Shown: in pieces, positions 14,741 through 22,890 of the stretch
Position numbering within the stretch: position 1 is the first letter of the stretch
Layout: each line of letters begins with the position of its first letter
Assembly (NCBI GenBank): GCA_029261155.1
Contig: JAJDBW010000020.1
Span: 1 to 35,673 of the forward strand
Source: Nitrospirota bacterium
GTDB lineage: Bacteria; Nitrospirota; Nitrospiria; SBBL01; JAADHI01
Direction of reading: 5' to 3'
Length of the DNA stretch: 35,673 nt
Notes under the pieces: generated by a model
The model's database searches: none
What the model was told of the DNA's origin: nothing
The model's input: only the letters and a program-made list of their open reading frames with translations
Position numbers and translations under genes: made by a program

Positions 14741-15400
14741 ATGCTATACCCCTTCATCATGGATAAGAAAAAGGCCAATCCAAAGACAAAAAAACTCCTA
14801 AAACTCTCTGCCTCCGGCATCAAGATTCGGCTGCTTTCAGCCGATCGCGCCTTTTTGCGCGACCTTTCCCGTCTTCAAGTTTTGTCCGATAAACTCGCGA
14901 ACGAGAATCACTATAAGCATTTAAAAGGGGGGTCGGCCCGGCCTTTGGGGCGGCTTGAACAGGCGGGGTTGATACAGAAAAAGAAACTGTTTATTCCAGG
15001 GTGCGGCATGAGAAACCTGTATCAGTTTTCAAACCCAAAAATAGCGGCGGCCTGGGGCGGAAAATTGCCGGAGATCGGGGCGAAGCGCAATGCGCTTCAC
15101 GAATTGATCACCTCGGATCTTTATTATCAATCGGGGAGGCCGGAAGATTTTCGGCTGGCGAATCGCATGACCGAGGAAGAAATCACCACCTTTGGCGGAC
15201 ATCGGCCGGACGCTATTTTTACCGATTCAGAGACGGGGGAAGCCGTCGCCGTAGAAGCCGATAGTGGACACTATAGCCAACAACAAATCAGAACAAAGCT
15301 TTCAAAATGGCAGGGCCGCAAACAGGTTTGGGGTCAACCCCGATCTGTTTCCGCCCATGTACCGCAAGGGCCAGAGATCATACTTCATATTATCGAATAA
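14741..15400 (+). CDS. Replic_Relax / MOBC-like relaxase candidate (219 aa)
   Basis: The N-terminal half (about residues 30-100) looks like a winged helix: FLRDLSRLQVLSDKLAN, a positively charged turn, RPLGRLEQAGLIQ. The C-terminal half matches the order of the Replic_Relax family (PF13814): H-E-L-x-x-x-D-L-Y-Y near residue 124, then HRPDAIF, and AVAVEADSG followed by R-x-KLSKW. D of RPDAIF, E of VEAD and K of the last helix are candidate metal-site residues of a restriction-like nuclease fold. In MOBC relaxases such as CloDF13 MobC this fold, not an HUH domain, nicks oriT. The start may be 14741 or 14759. No HUH relaxase is seen elsewhere in the window, and the gene opens the transfer block. 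Confidence 0.7.
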   Translation: MLYPFIMDKKKANPKTKKLLKLSASGIKIRLLSADRAFLRDLSRLQVLSDKLANENHYKHLKGGSARPLGRLEQAGLIQKKKLFIPGCGMRNLYQFSNPKIAAAWGGKLPEIGAKRNALHELITSDLYYQSGRPEDFRLANRMTEEEITTFGGHRPDAIFTDSETGEAVAVEADSGHYSQQQIRTKLSKWQGRKQVWGQPRSVSAHVPQGPEIILHIIE

Positions 15401-15429
15401 TTTCTTTAAATAAGAAGAAAGGGGGCCTC

Positions 15430-16233
15430 TTGGATCTTAAAGAGAGAATCAAAAAAGCACGAGAGAAAGCGGGAAGCACATCGGATGAGTCTATCCCGAC
15501 AAGTCCTTTAGGTGTGGTCGCGGACAAAAGTGCGTTTATTATTCCGATTGATCAAATCGAAGTCAGGGATCAAGCCCGAAAAACCTTTAGTAACCTGGAG
15601 GAATTGGGCGACTCAATCCGCAGAGAGGGTCAGTTACAAGCCATCGTCGTCCGAAAATTACCCACAGGAAAATACCTGCTGATTGATGGTGAACGCCGTC
15701 TGAGGGCAATACGTGATGTTTTAAGATACAAAACCCTCCGCGCAAGTTTGCAGGAGGGTGAATTGGAGCCGCTGAAAATCCGGGTCACGCAACTGAGCGC
15801 CAACCAGCAAAGAGAGGGGTATCCGCCTTTAGAGCTTGCCAAAGAGCTTGCCGATTTAAAAAAAGACACCGGGTACAGCGATGAAAAGCTGGGTACTCTG
15901 ATCGGGGTCAGCGCCTCATGGGTCTGTAAGTATCGGAACCTTCACGCCGCAAGCCCGGAAATTAAAGCCAGAATCGCAAAAGGGTCCCTCACCCTCGCGT
16001 CATTTTTTAACAACAGAAAAATGATTCTTCAAAGTAGAGCCCGTGATGTTTTTATCCGTATTGAGAAACCCGAAGCCCTGCAAATCGCCAAATTGTTACA
16101 AGAAATTTGTGAAGCAAGCGATCGTTTGGCCCCGATCAAGATCACCAAAAAAGAGACAAAAGTAGAGCTTTCTAAAATCTTGAGCGACAGAACCACTGAA
16201 GTGTTGGCTTACCTGATGGATAAAAATTCATGA
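15430..16233 (+). CDS. ParB/Spo0J-family protein (267 aa)
   Basis: The family's N-terminal domain is evident: IPIDQIEVRDQARKTF, then L-x-x-SIRREGQLQAIVV and the GERRLRA CTP/phosphate-contact motif. After it comes a helix-turn-helix, KLGTLIGVSASWVCKYRNLH, with ALTLASFF-like spacer and a helical C-terminus. The start is TTG at 15430, which has AAGAAAGGGGGC just upstream; the longer frame from 15307 overlaps the relaxase gene and is not needed. Unlike usual partition operons, no parA is next to it. It lies among transfer genes, so it may aid segregation after transfer or regulate the tra region. A ParA-RHH pair already serves rep at 10.6 kb. Confidence 0.85.
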   Translation: MDLKERIKKAREKAGSTSDESIPTSPLGVVADKSAFIIPIDQIEVRDQARKTFSNLEELGDSIRREGQLQAIVVRKLPTGKYLLIDGERRLRAIRDVLRYKTLRASLQEGELEPLKIRVTQLSANQQREGYPPLELAKELADLKKDTGYSDEKLGTLIGVSASWVCKYRNLHAASPEIKARIAKGSLTLASFFNNRKMILQSRARDVFIRIEKPEALQIAKLLQEICEASDRLAPIKITKKETKVELSKILSDRTTEVLAYLMDKNS

Positions 16234-16883
16234 TGCCCGGTTCATTGTCTCCCGCCGAACGGGTGATTTTAGATCATCTTAAACGTCTGGGGTATGCCAC
16301 ACAAAGTCAGCTTGAATATTGGGGGAAATATAGTCAAACGGCGATGAGTCTTGCTTTGTCTTCTTTGTGCGCGAGGAAGTTTGTTCGGGTGGAGAAAAAA
16401 GTACGTCCCAATATTTGGAATCTGACTTGGGCGGGTGCGCGTGTGGTGGATAAGCCATTGCCTTGGAGTTTAAGAAAACCGTCGTGGTCCGTCATGGCCC
16501 ACATTGTTCGTCGCAATCAATGCGAAATGCTTTTGAGAGAGACCCACGCGGATTTTCGGTTTTTAGACAAACCCGCTTTATTTCGTATCGGTCTTAATCC
16601 CTCACATGGGGAACATGCGGGGGGTCAGGAGGGAAAGATCGTTTTTGTGCTTCTGGACGACTATCTCATGGGATCGAATCGTATTAGCACCACGCTTTCA
16701 AGGCGGCACCGTTTGAATGAAAAATACTGTGATTTCAAGAACACTGTGACATGGAGCATGATTTTCAAGCGGTTTATCGTCGCAAGCACCCATGAAAAAC
16801 AGATTGAACGACATGAGCGTTTTCTTCACCGTAAAGGGCTTCAAGCCGAATTGCTCTATGTGCCGCCCATTTGGGCTTATTAA
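16230..16883 (+). CDS. Winged-helix protein, Replic_Relax-like (217 aa)
   Basis: Its first 70 residues (LSPAERVILDHLKRLGYATQ, then LALSSLCARKFVRVEKK) form a winged-helix pattern of the type found in replication-relaxation proteins. The middle (HIVRRNQCEMLLRETH, ALFRIGLNPSHGEHAG, KIVFVLLDDYLMGSNRISTT) resembles the nuclease half of that family. The candidate metal-binding order is less clear than in the 14741 gene, since only D-D after the hydrophobic strand is evident. It may be an inactive paralogue that binds oriT or helps the relaxase. Its ATG overlaps the ParB stop (ATGATG), and the coupling protein follows 16 bases on, so all are one operon. Confidence 0.6.
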   Translation: MMPGSLSPAERVILDHLKRLGYATQSQLEYWGKYSQTAMSLALSSLCARKFVRVEKKVRPNIWNLTWAGARVVDKPLPWSLRKPSWSVMAHIVRRNQCEMLLRETHADFRFLDKPALFRIGLNPSHGEHAGGQEGKIVFVLLDDYLMGSNRISTTLSRRHRLNEKYCDFKNTVTWSMIFKRFIVASTHEKQIERHERFLHRKGLQAELLYVPPIWAY

Positions 16884-16899
16884 CAAAGGGAGACTTGAG

Positions 16900-18519
16900 A
16901 TGAAAGCCATGAAGGTGATGTTGATGCTGATTGTTTCAGTGCTTGTTCTGGATGCTTTTGTCGCCAAATATTTTTTCAATCTGTCTTGGACCTTGCCCGG
17001 AGTCAGCCTCGCGCTATTTATCGTTTCTTTGGTCTTCATTCGGCCTCGTAAAATGAAAAACTCTTCCGTTCAAGGCTGGGTCCTGGGCGAAGCCCTTGAG
17101 TTGAGTGACCCCAATCATCCCGTCCTGGTGAAAAACGCGATGATTAGCAAAAAGGCGCTGAACCTGGGCGTGATTGCTATGGGCGCACAAGGCACGGGAA
17201 AAACCGAGTCCGTCATTTTAGGGCAATCAAAAGCCATCAAGGGCTATTCACCCCATTCGGGTTTTGCCCTTTTTGACGGGAAGGGGGATATCGACACTTA
17301 TAAGAAATTTGTCGCCATGGGAGAGAAACCCGATTACTTTTTCTCCTCAGAGCTTCCCGGTTCAGATTCCATCAACCTGTTTGTCGGCGAAACATCGGAT
17401 GTGATTGACCGCTTAACCACCTTGTTGATCGGAGAAACCACGAGCACCACCTTTTATGCCGACGATCAACGGGCCGTGCTTGCACGGCTTTTGCCGCTCT
17501 TTTTGAACCTGAACCTGCCCGTGAACTTAAAAGACCTTTATGTGGGCCTCACGGTGCCTGCGGCGGGCCGGGACCTTTTAAAAGCCTCCCGGGCCCTGAA
17601 CCTCGATCCTTCTGTCATTCAGTTTGCTGAGGCTTGGTTTGATCTCCCGAGCAAAACCCGGATGAAGAATATCTCCGGCTTACTCAATCGCCTGATTGTT
17701 TTTATTACCGGGCCCCATGCGGATCGCCTTAATTGTTATGCGCCGGATATCGATTTTTCCCAAATGATTGAAAAAGGGCAGACCTTTTACGCCCATTTAC
17801 CCTTGACCGCCTTTTCCAGGGATGTCGCAATCGCCATTATCAATATGTTTGAAGTGGAAGCGCGAAAACGCCAACTGGCCGGAACGGAAGGGCTTGATGT
17901 TTATCCGCTCTTTTTTGATGATTGGAGCGGATTTTTTCATGAGGGCTTTGCGCCTTTTTCGGCGCGGTGCCGCTCCGCCGAAATGCCCTTGTCGTTTGGT
18001 TTTCAATCTAAAGCCCATCTGGATGCCGTCAGCCATACCTTTTTGAACGCCTTGGACGATACCGTGGCCACCAAGATCATTATGCGAACGCAAGGCGGCG
18101 CGACCGCTAAATATGTACAGCAGATGTTATGTGAATTTGAAACCCCGGAAATCACACAATCCGATTCCGTTGTGAGAGGCGAAACCCTGTCCATGCGGAA
18201 AGAATATCGTATCGATCCAAGACAACTGAGAGAGCTGAATCCGGGAGAAGCTTATATTTCAACCTTGCAGGAAGAGGAGGGTGAGACAAAAAATCCCCTT
18301 TGGAAGGTTCAGCTTCAGCGGCCGGATTTTACGGGCTGGCAGAAGATATTGTTGCCGTCCGCAAAGACACATGAGATGGGTCACGGATTGAACTTCTGGG
18401 AAAAATACATGGCCGGGGCCGATATGAAGAGTTTGGAAATCCGGATTAAAGAGGTATTGGAACAAGATAAAGGATTGAAAGAGGCGGGTTATACAGACGA
18501 GGAGGATCAACCATGCTGA
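16900..18519 (+). CDS. Type IV coupling protein, VirD4/TraD-type ATPase (539 aa)
   Basis: Inner-membrane ATPase that hands the relaxase-DNA complex to the secretion channel. Two N-terminal transmembrane segments (about residues 5-20 and 30-46) are followed by the Walker A motif GAQGTGKTES (about 95-104), FALFDGKGD, and a Walker B strand PLFFDDW at about 336-342. The start at 16900 has AAAGGGAGA just upstream; the frame's earlier ATGs overlap the previous gene and add no conserved residues. The length is near typical for VirD4. Its stop overlaps the next gene by 7 bases. Placement upstream of the pilin and VirB genes supports the role. Confidence 0.9.
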   Translation: MKAMKVMLMLIVSVLVLDAFVAKYFFNLSWTLPGVSLALFIVSLVFIRPRKMKNSSVQGWVLGEALELSDPNHPVLVKNAMISKKALNLGVIAMGAQGTGKTESVILGQSKAIKGYSPHSGFALFDGKGDIDTYKKFVAMGEKPDYFFSSELPGSDSINLFVGETSDVIDRLTTLLIGETTSTTFYADDQRAVLARLLPLFLNLNLPVNLKDLYVGLTVPAAGRDLLKASRALNLDPSVIQFAEAWFDLPSKTRMKNISGLLNRLIVFITGPHADRLNCYAPDIDFSQMIEKGQTFYAHLPLTAFSRDVAIAIINMFEVEARKRQLAGTEGLDVYPLFFDDWSGFFHEGFAPFSARCRSAEMPLSFGFQSKAHLDAVSHTFLNALDDTVATKIIMRTQGGATAKYVQQMLCEFETPEITQSDSVVRGETLSMRKEYRIDPRQLRELNPGEAYISTLQEEEGETKNPLWKVQLQRPDFTGWQKILLPSAKTHEMGHGLNFWEKYMAGADMKSLEIRIKEVLEQDKGLKEAGYTDEEDQPC

Positions 18520-18869
18520 CCTGGATACGATTCTGGCCGGTGTTTGTCGGGCCGGTTCTGCTTTTAAATGGTTTGGGTTTTTTACCCACCCTCTTTGAAG
18601 GGGGCCGATATTGGGGCGGAGGGCCGATACGTCAATGGATGTTAAATACCCTGCTCATTCCAATATTGAGTGTCAGTCAGACTGAGCAGATTGTGCAGTG
18701 GTTTAACGAAGCCAGCGTTCTTCAGGAATGCGTGATGTACAGCCTTTTGATTTTGAATCTGGACATCGTCTTGATGCCGGTATTTTTGGGCATTGGAACC
18801 GGCATTATGAAGGTCCTGAACTGGATTACGGTGAAGGATCTGGCATTAAAAAGACAAGCGGTCAGGTAG
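18513..18869 (+). CDS. Small membrane protein of the transfer operon (118 aa)
   Basis: No family recognised. It has two or three hydrophobic helices: residues 5-25 (IRFWPVFVGPVLLLNGLGF), a possible middle helix around 40-60, and 76-105 (MYSLLILNLDIVLMPVFLGI). A basic tail, VKDLALKRQAVR, probably faces the cytoplasm. It overlaps the coupling protein gene by 7 bases, so it is translated with it, and precedes the pilin. It may be a coupling-protein partner or an inner-membrane assembly factor; this is from position only. Confidence 0.75.
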   Translation: MLTWIRFWPVFVGPVLLLNGLGFLPTLFEGGRYWGGGPIRQWMLNTLLIPILSVSQTEQIVQWFNEASVLQECVMYSLLILNLDIVLMPVFLGIGTGIMKVLNWITVKDLALKRQAVR

Positions 18870-18897
18870 GCAAAATTTAACTTGATTATTTAAATAA

Positions 18898-18915
18898 ATC
18901 TTGGTATACCAAGAT
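18898..18915. promoter_or_regulatory. 18-bp perfect palindrome upstream of the pilin operon
   Basis: ATCTTGGTATACCAAGAT is a perfect palindrome in the 65-bp gap between 18869 and 18935, 20 bases before the pilin start and directly before the GGAGAG ribosome site. Its size and position suggest a dimeric repressor operator controlling pilus genes. No other copy was noticed in the window. Confidence 0.5.
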
Positions 18916-18934
18916 ATATAAAGGAGAGTATAAA

Positions 18935-19285
18935 ATGAAAAAATATATCTTCTCAATTATTTTTGCGGTTCAGATTTTATTGACGGCGGTGGCTGTGCCG
19001 ATTTCAATGCCAAGCCTGCAAGGGGAGGCCTATGCCCAGTTTCCCAGTTTTATGAGTGGCAGTGAATCCAAAATTGTAAGCACGGTGAACAAAAAGGGAA
19101 AAAGCACTCTAGGCATTCTGTCGCTTGTTGGCATTCTGGTCTGTGCCGGGTCCATCATCTTTGGATGCATTAAAATGGCGTCAAATAATGCACAAGGCGC
19201 AAAGGGCTATCTCATCGGGTCCGGGGCCGCGCTAATCATCATTGCGCTGGTTTATAGTGTGGTGGTCTTTTATGGAAAGCTTTAG
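18935..19285 (+). CDS. VirB2-like major pilin candidate (116 aa)
   Basis: The signal peptide ends in EAYA-QFPS (cleavage after about A34). The mature protein is about 80 residues with two hydrophobic helices, at about 58-80 (TLGILSLVGILVCAGSIIFG) and 92-112 (LIGSGAALIIIALVYSVVVF), and a short basic loop (KMASNNAQGAKG) between them. That is the VirB2/TraA pilin plan. GGAGAG stands 9 bases before the ATG. It is the first gene after the palindrome, followed by a second pilin-like gene and VirB3. Confidence 0.8.
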   Translation: MKKYIFSIIFAVQILLTAVAVPISMPSLQGEAYAQFPSFMSGSESKIVSTVNKKGKSTLGILSLVGILVCAGSIIFGCIKMASNNAQGAKGYLIGSGAALIIIALVYSVVVFYGKL

Positions 19286-19577
19286 CCGGAAGACATTGCC
19301 GGCGATTAAAACCTATCCCCTTTGGGTGGGTCTTCTTTTGCTTTCATCGAGTCCACCGGCCTGGGGAGGAGGCATTGAAGCCGCTCAAAAATCCCTCACG
19401 GTGCCGATCAGTCTTATTACCATTGTCGCGGCGGCGGCTGGGATTATTAAAGGCGCCATACAACTGCGTAAAGGTTTTGATTCCGAAGGCATTGCGACCA
19501 TCCAGGGATCCTGTATTTGTCTCTTCGTTGTGGCGGCTTTGTACTTGATTGTGAGTTTTGTCAGCGGGGGGTTTTAG
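19272..19577 (+). CDS. Second VirB2-like pilin candidate (101 aa)
   Basis: The ATG at 19272 lies inside the end of the first pilin gene (14 bases overlap); the upstream in-frame ATG at 19242 adds only overlap. A signal peptide of the type WVGLLLLSSSPPAWG ends near residue 32. Then come two hydrophobic helices (SLITIVAAAAGIIKGAIQL and CICLFVVAALYLIVSFV) with a polar loop. It has the same plan as the preceding gene but little sequence identity. Two pilin-like genes in tandem could be a major and minor subunit. The stop TAG overlaps the GTG start of the next gene by one base. Confidence 0.75.
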   Translation: MESFSRKTLPAIKTYPLWVGLLLLSSSPPAWGGGIEAAQKSLTVPISLITIVAAAAGIIKGAIQLRKGFDSEGIATIQGSCICLFVVAALYLIVSFVSGGF

Positions 19578-19849
19578 TGCCTGCCTTTAACAGCCGCTTC
19601 AAGCTTAAAAAAATCGGGCATGTCCCGGTCTATTCCTTTGCCGGGTTTTTTGGAATCCTGATCAGCGTGCCTTTAATCCTTGTCCTGCCTTCGCCATTAA
19701 AATTACTGCCGCTGGCCCTCTTTTTTTTCTGTTTGTTTGTGACCGTTTTTTATATCCGGGTCGGGGACGAACTGCCTTTTTTGCCTGTCAAACGGGCCAG
19801 CAAGCGGGAGAGAAACCGCGTCACGGCTGAAACCTGGACGGATGCCTAG
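19577..19849 (+). CDS. VirB3-like inner-membrane protein (90 aa)
   Basis: It starts at GTG 19577, directly at the previous stop. The protein has a short polar start (VPAFNSRFKLKKIGHVPVYS), two adjacent hydrophobic stretches (FAGFFGILISVPLILVL and LLPLALFFFCLFVTVFYI) and a charged tail. This matches VirB3/TraL in size and layout; the family has little conserved sequence. The neighbouring order of pilin, this gene and VirB4 is the normal VirB2-B3-B4 order, which is the main support. Confidence 0.8.
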   Translation: MPAFNSRFKLKKIGHVPVYSFAGFFGILISVPLILVLPSPLKLLPLALFFFCLFVTVFYIRVGDELPFLPVKRASKRERNRVTAETWTDA

Positions 19850-22228
19850 ATGCTGACCAAACGCAAACAATACCCCGATTTGTATACCTGGAGTCATGCG
19901 ATAGGGGAGACGATCCTTGCCCACCAGGACGGGGCCGTATCGGCCTATATTGGTTGGGCGGGGATCAATTTTGAGATGCGTCCGGCCCATGACCGCGACA
20001 TGGCGTCACTCAAGCTTCTTGCGGTACTGAACACCATTGAACCCGGCTATTGTGCCGAATTTCACCTCTGGCGTGATTGGGACGACAGATTGGCTGAAGA
20101 CTATCGGGACCGGGAAATGCCGCGCCCCAGCCCTTTAGCCAAAGCCACCCGGAACGCCCTGGCCGATCATCTGGCCAATTACGGCATGTCCAATGAGGTG
20201 GGCGTGGTGTTGTTAAAAGAGCCGCCGCGTTCAACCTTTGGCGGGGCAAAAAACTATATAAAACGGCTCAGCCGTTCGGCTAAGGAATTGCTGGAGGCGG
20301 CCCCCCGGTTTGCCTCAAAGTTACCGGGCGGAAGCATGAGACCTGTACAGCAGTATTATGACCGGATTCGGCAGAGCGGGGACCGCGCGCGATTTAATAA
20401 AGGGTACCGTTATCGGCATGACCCCAAGTATCTCCTGACGGAAGGGATCTTAACCGAAGCCCCATCGAATAAAGTTTCCGATCATGTTTTGATCGGCGGG
20501 GCGCACAGCAAGGTGCTCTATCTTTATTTTTACCCGGACAGCTTCGCCGGTTGGTTTTTGTTCTTATCGTCCTTAAGCATTCCGCTGCATGTTTCTTTTT
20601 CGATCAAACCGACCGACCGAAACGCCAGCATAAAAGAGGCCGAAGATCAAAGTCAGTTTGCGGAAGGCACCGCGAGTCAACGCGGGAGAGAAGAGCAAAA
20701 CACCAAGTTAGAGGATCTTTCCGACTTCAGAAACTACGTCGTTCGGAATAAACTGCCGGTGTTTCAAAACTGTTTTGTGATCCATTTACATGGTTCTCCC
20801 GAACAAAACCATGAGGCCGAAGTCCTGATTTCGGAACGCATTGAAGATGAAGAGGGCGGTCAAATCCGCTCACAAGAGACGATACAGCTTCCTTTCTGGC
20901 GGACAGGACAGCCGGGACAGGGCTATCGGAACCTGCTTTGGCGGGCCGATGAAGGGATGCAGGTCGCCAACATGCTGCCCGTGCAGGTCTTTGATCCGGG
21001 AGAAAAACACCCGGAGTCCTTGCGTCTAGGCGAACGCGGCCAACTCATCGGGTTTAACCGTTTGGCCGGGAAAATCGCACACAGCTTTACGGTGGCTAAA
21101 ACCGGGAGCGGTAAAGGCCAAGATAAAACCGTTACCATTGCCGAAAGTTTTCCAATGGGCATGGACTGGTGCATCGCCGAAATCGGATCGTGTTATAAGT
21201 GGACGGTCGAAGGTTTTGGCGGCACCTATACCCGGATCGATCCCAGAGAGACCGTCGTCAATCCTCTGCCGCTCTACAAGCTGGCCGATCACAAAGCGGA
21301 CCTACCCTTGCATCCCGATATCATTGGTCCGACCCTGGGGGCTTTGGGGTTTTTACTGATAGATGGGCGTTTGACTAATGGCAAACTGGAGCTGACCGTT
21401 CATGAAGAGGCGGCGGCGCAAACGGCACTCCAAATGCTTTATGTTGGCCTGAATCATCATTATGCCGCCCCCACACTCCCGGATCTTCATCGACAACTGG
21501 AAATTTTTGATGCACAGAGCAAGGAGCAAAAAGCGGCGGCGTCCTTGATGGAAAAGAATCTCTATTCTTTTCTCTCCACGACCGAAGGACAAATCTTTTC
21601 CCAACAAACCAATCTGGTATTGAGCGATCACATTACCGGGGTGGATTTAATCGATGTGGAAAAAGCCAGTCCGAAGCTTTTAAAATTCTATCTGATTTTT
21701 ATTGCCTTGCAGTTCGATCATTTTGCCTTTGCCAACCCCACACCGACCACCATCCTCTTGGACGAAATGCACAAATTCATGCGGGTGGCCCCGAAGGAAA
21801 TCGGGCGGCTGATTTCAGAGCTTGCCCGCATGGGCCGAAAAAATGCGGGCAACATCGATATGGTCACACAGGGCACGACGGAAATAGATGCCATTGAAAA
21901 AGAAGTGCTGAACTCCATGCACTTTGGCAGTCTCATGTACCGGAATGCGGAATGGGAGGAGATTGCCCAACGGGTGTCCATGCCGGAAGTTCCATTGGAC
22001 ATCTGGCGAAACTTTCCTGATCCCATAGATTTTAACTGGCGGCCTTCAATTCAATCCGTGGGTAAAAAATACCATAACCTTCATCTGACTTTTCCCGACC
22101 TTTTGCTGGATCTGGGAAACTCGGATGCAAACGATCTTGTGGTTAAAGACCGGATTGGGAAAACCACGAAAGATCCACTGGAACGTCTGCGGATCTTTCG
22201 ACACTATAAAGAGGGGAGAGCCATTTGA
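19850..22228 (+). CDS. VirB4/TraC-type conjugation ATPase (792 aa)
   Basis: Cytoplasmic-side hexameric ATPase powering pilus assembly and substrate transfer. The Walker A motif is AKTGSGKGQDKT at about residues 416-427 (with Gly after the lysine, where S/T is usual). The Walker B strand TTILLDEMHKFM lies at about 632-643, with LARMGRKNAG and TQGTTEIDAIE after it, as in the family. The N-terminal 340 residues make the VirB3-interacting and oligomerisation part. The size is normal. The ATG is immediately after the VirB3 stop. The last codons overlap the VirB5-like gene by four bases. This is the clearest marker of the type IV secretion operon. Confidence 0.93.
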   Translation: MLTKRKQYPDLYTWSHAIGETILAHQDGAVSAYIGWAGINFEMRPAHDRDMASLKLLAVLNTIEPGYCAEFHLWRDWDDRLAEDYRDREMPRPSPLAKATRNALADHLANYGMSNEVGVVLLKEPPRSTFGGAKNYIKRLSRSAKELLEAAPRFASKLPGGSMRPVQQYYDRIRQSGDRARFNKGYRYRHDPKYLLTEGILTEAPSNKVSDHVLIGGAHSKVLYLYFYPDSFAGWFLFLSSLSIPLHVSFSIKPTDRNASIKEAEDQSQFAEGTASQRGREEQNTKLEDLSDFRNYVVRNKLPVFQNCFVIHLHGSPEQNHEAEVLISERIEDEEGGQIRSQETIQLPFWRTGQPGQGYRNLLWRADEGMQVANMLPVQVFDPGEKHPESLRLGERGQLIGFNRLAGKIAHSFTVAKTGSGKGQDKTVTIAESFPMGMDWCIAEIGSCYKWTVEGFGGTYTRIDPRETVVNPLPLYKLADHKADLPLHPDIIGPTLGALGFLLIDGRLTNGKLELTVHEEAAAQTALQMLYVGLNHHYAAPTLPDLHRQLEIFDAQSKEQKAAASLMEKNLYSFLSTTEGQIFSQQTNLVLSDHITGVDLIDVEKASPKLLKFYLIFIALQFDHFAFANPTPTTILLDEMHKFMRVAPKEIGRLISELARMGRKNAGNIDMVTQGTTEIDAIEKEVLNSMHFGSLMYRNAEWEEIAQRVSMPEVPLDIWRNFPDPIDFNWRPSIQSVGKKYHNLHLTFPDLLLDLGNSDANDLVVKDRIGKTTKDPLERLRIFRHYKEGRAI

Positions 22229-22890
22229 AGAAGTTCAGTCTTTTAATCGGAATGCTGCTGTTGTTTTCTGTGGTGACGCCGCTTCCAAAGGCTTCAGCCC
22301 TAATGGTCACGGACGTCACCGCCAACAAAACCCTGTTGGCGGCTTACGCAAAGATGACGGCCATATTTACAAAATTATCCGCCATGTATACCGTGGGCAA
22401 AGCGCATCTGGAATCCGCCGTCGAGATGGAAAACATGATTTCGGATGCCCACTCGACCTATCAAACCCTTTCAAACTTAGACCTTAAAGAACTCGCGGAG
22501 GACTTTAAGTCGGGGGATGTGCTTGAAGGTGCCGGGTCTTTTGGCACCCTGGGCGCGATTCAGGATGAAGTGGACAGTAAGGTGTCCACGGGCGGATCGA
22601 CCGTCGACTTTGGGGTTTCGCAGAAAAACCGGATTCAGAATCTCCAAAGATTGGGAAAACTGAAAATGGCGTCGGTTGAAAACATGGGCAAGGCATCGAC
22701 GGATTTAAAAGAAAGGGACTCAAGCCAAATCACGGCGCAGTCCACGGCAACTCTTGCGATGCTGGCATCGATTGAGCAACGCGAAAAGGAACAAAAAGCC
22801 CTTGAAGCCGAGAAAGCTGAAAAAGCAGGTCAAAAAACAGAGTCACATATGGGTAGTATTTACGGTTTGATGGGGTCTGCAAAACAATGA
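22225..22890 (+). CDS. VirB5-like pilus-associated protein (221 aa)
   Basis: The TTG start overlaps the VirB4 stop (TTTGA) and has GAGGGGAG just upstream. A signal peptide, MKKFSLLIGMLLLFS to PKASA (about 25 residues), is followed by a long helical domain rich in A, K, E and Q, with two helix groups: 30-75 and 120-200. That is the VirB5/TrbJ three-helix plan, secreted to the periplasm and found at the pilus tip. Sequence similarity is weak in this family, so the call uses location and composition. The stop overlaps the next gene by four bases. Confidence 0.75.
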   Translation: MKKFSLLIGMLLLFSVVTPLPKASALMVTDVTANKTLLAAYAKMTAIFTKLSAMYTVGKAHLESAVEMENMISDAHSTYQTLSNLDLKELAEDFKSGDVLEGAGSFGTLGAIQDEVDSKVSTGGSTVDFGVSQKNRIQNLQRLGKLKMASVENMGKASTDLKERDSSQITAQSTATLAMLASIEQREKEQKALEAEKAEKAGQKTESHMGSIYGLMGSAKQ

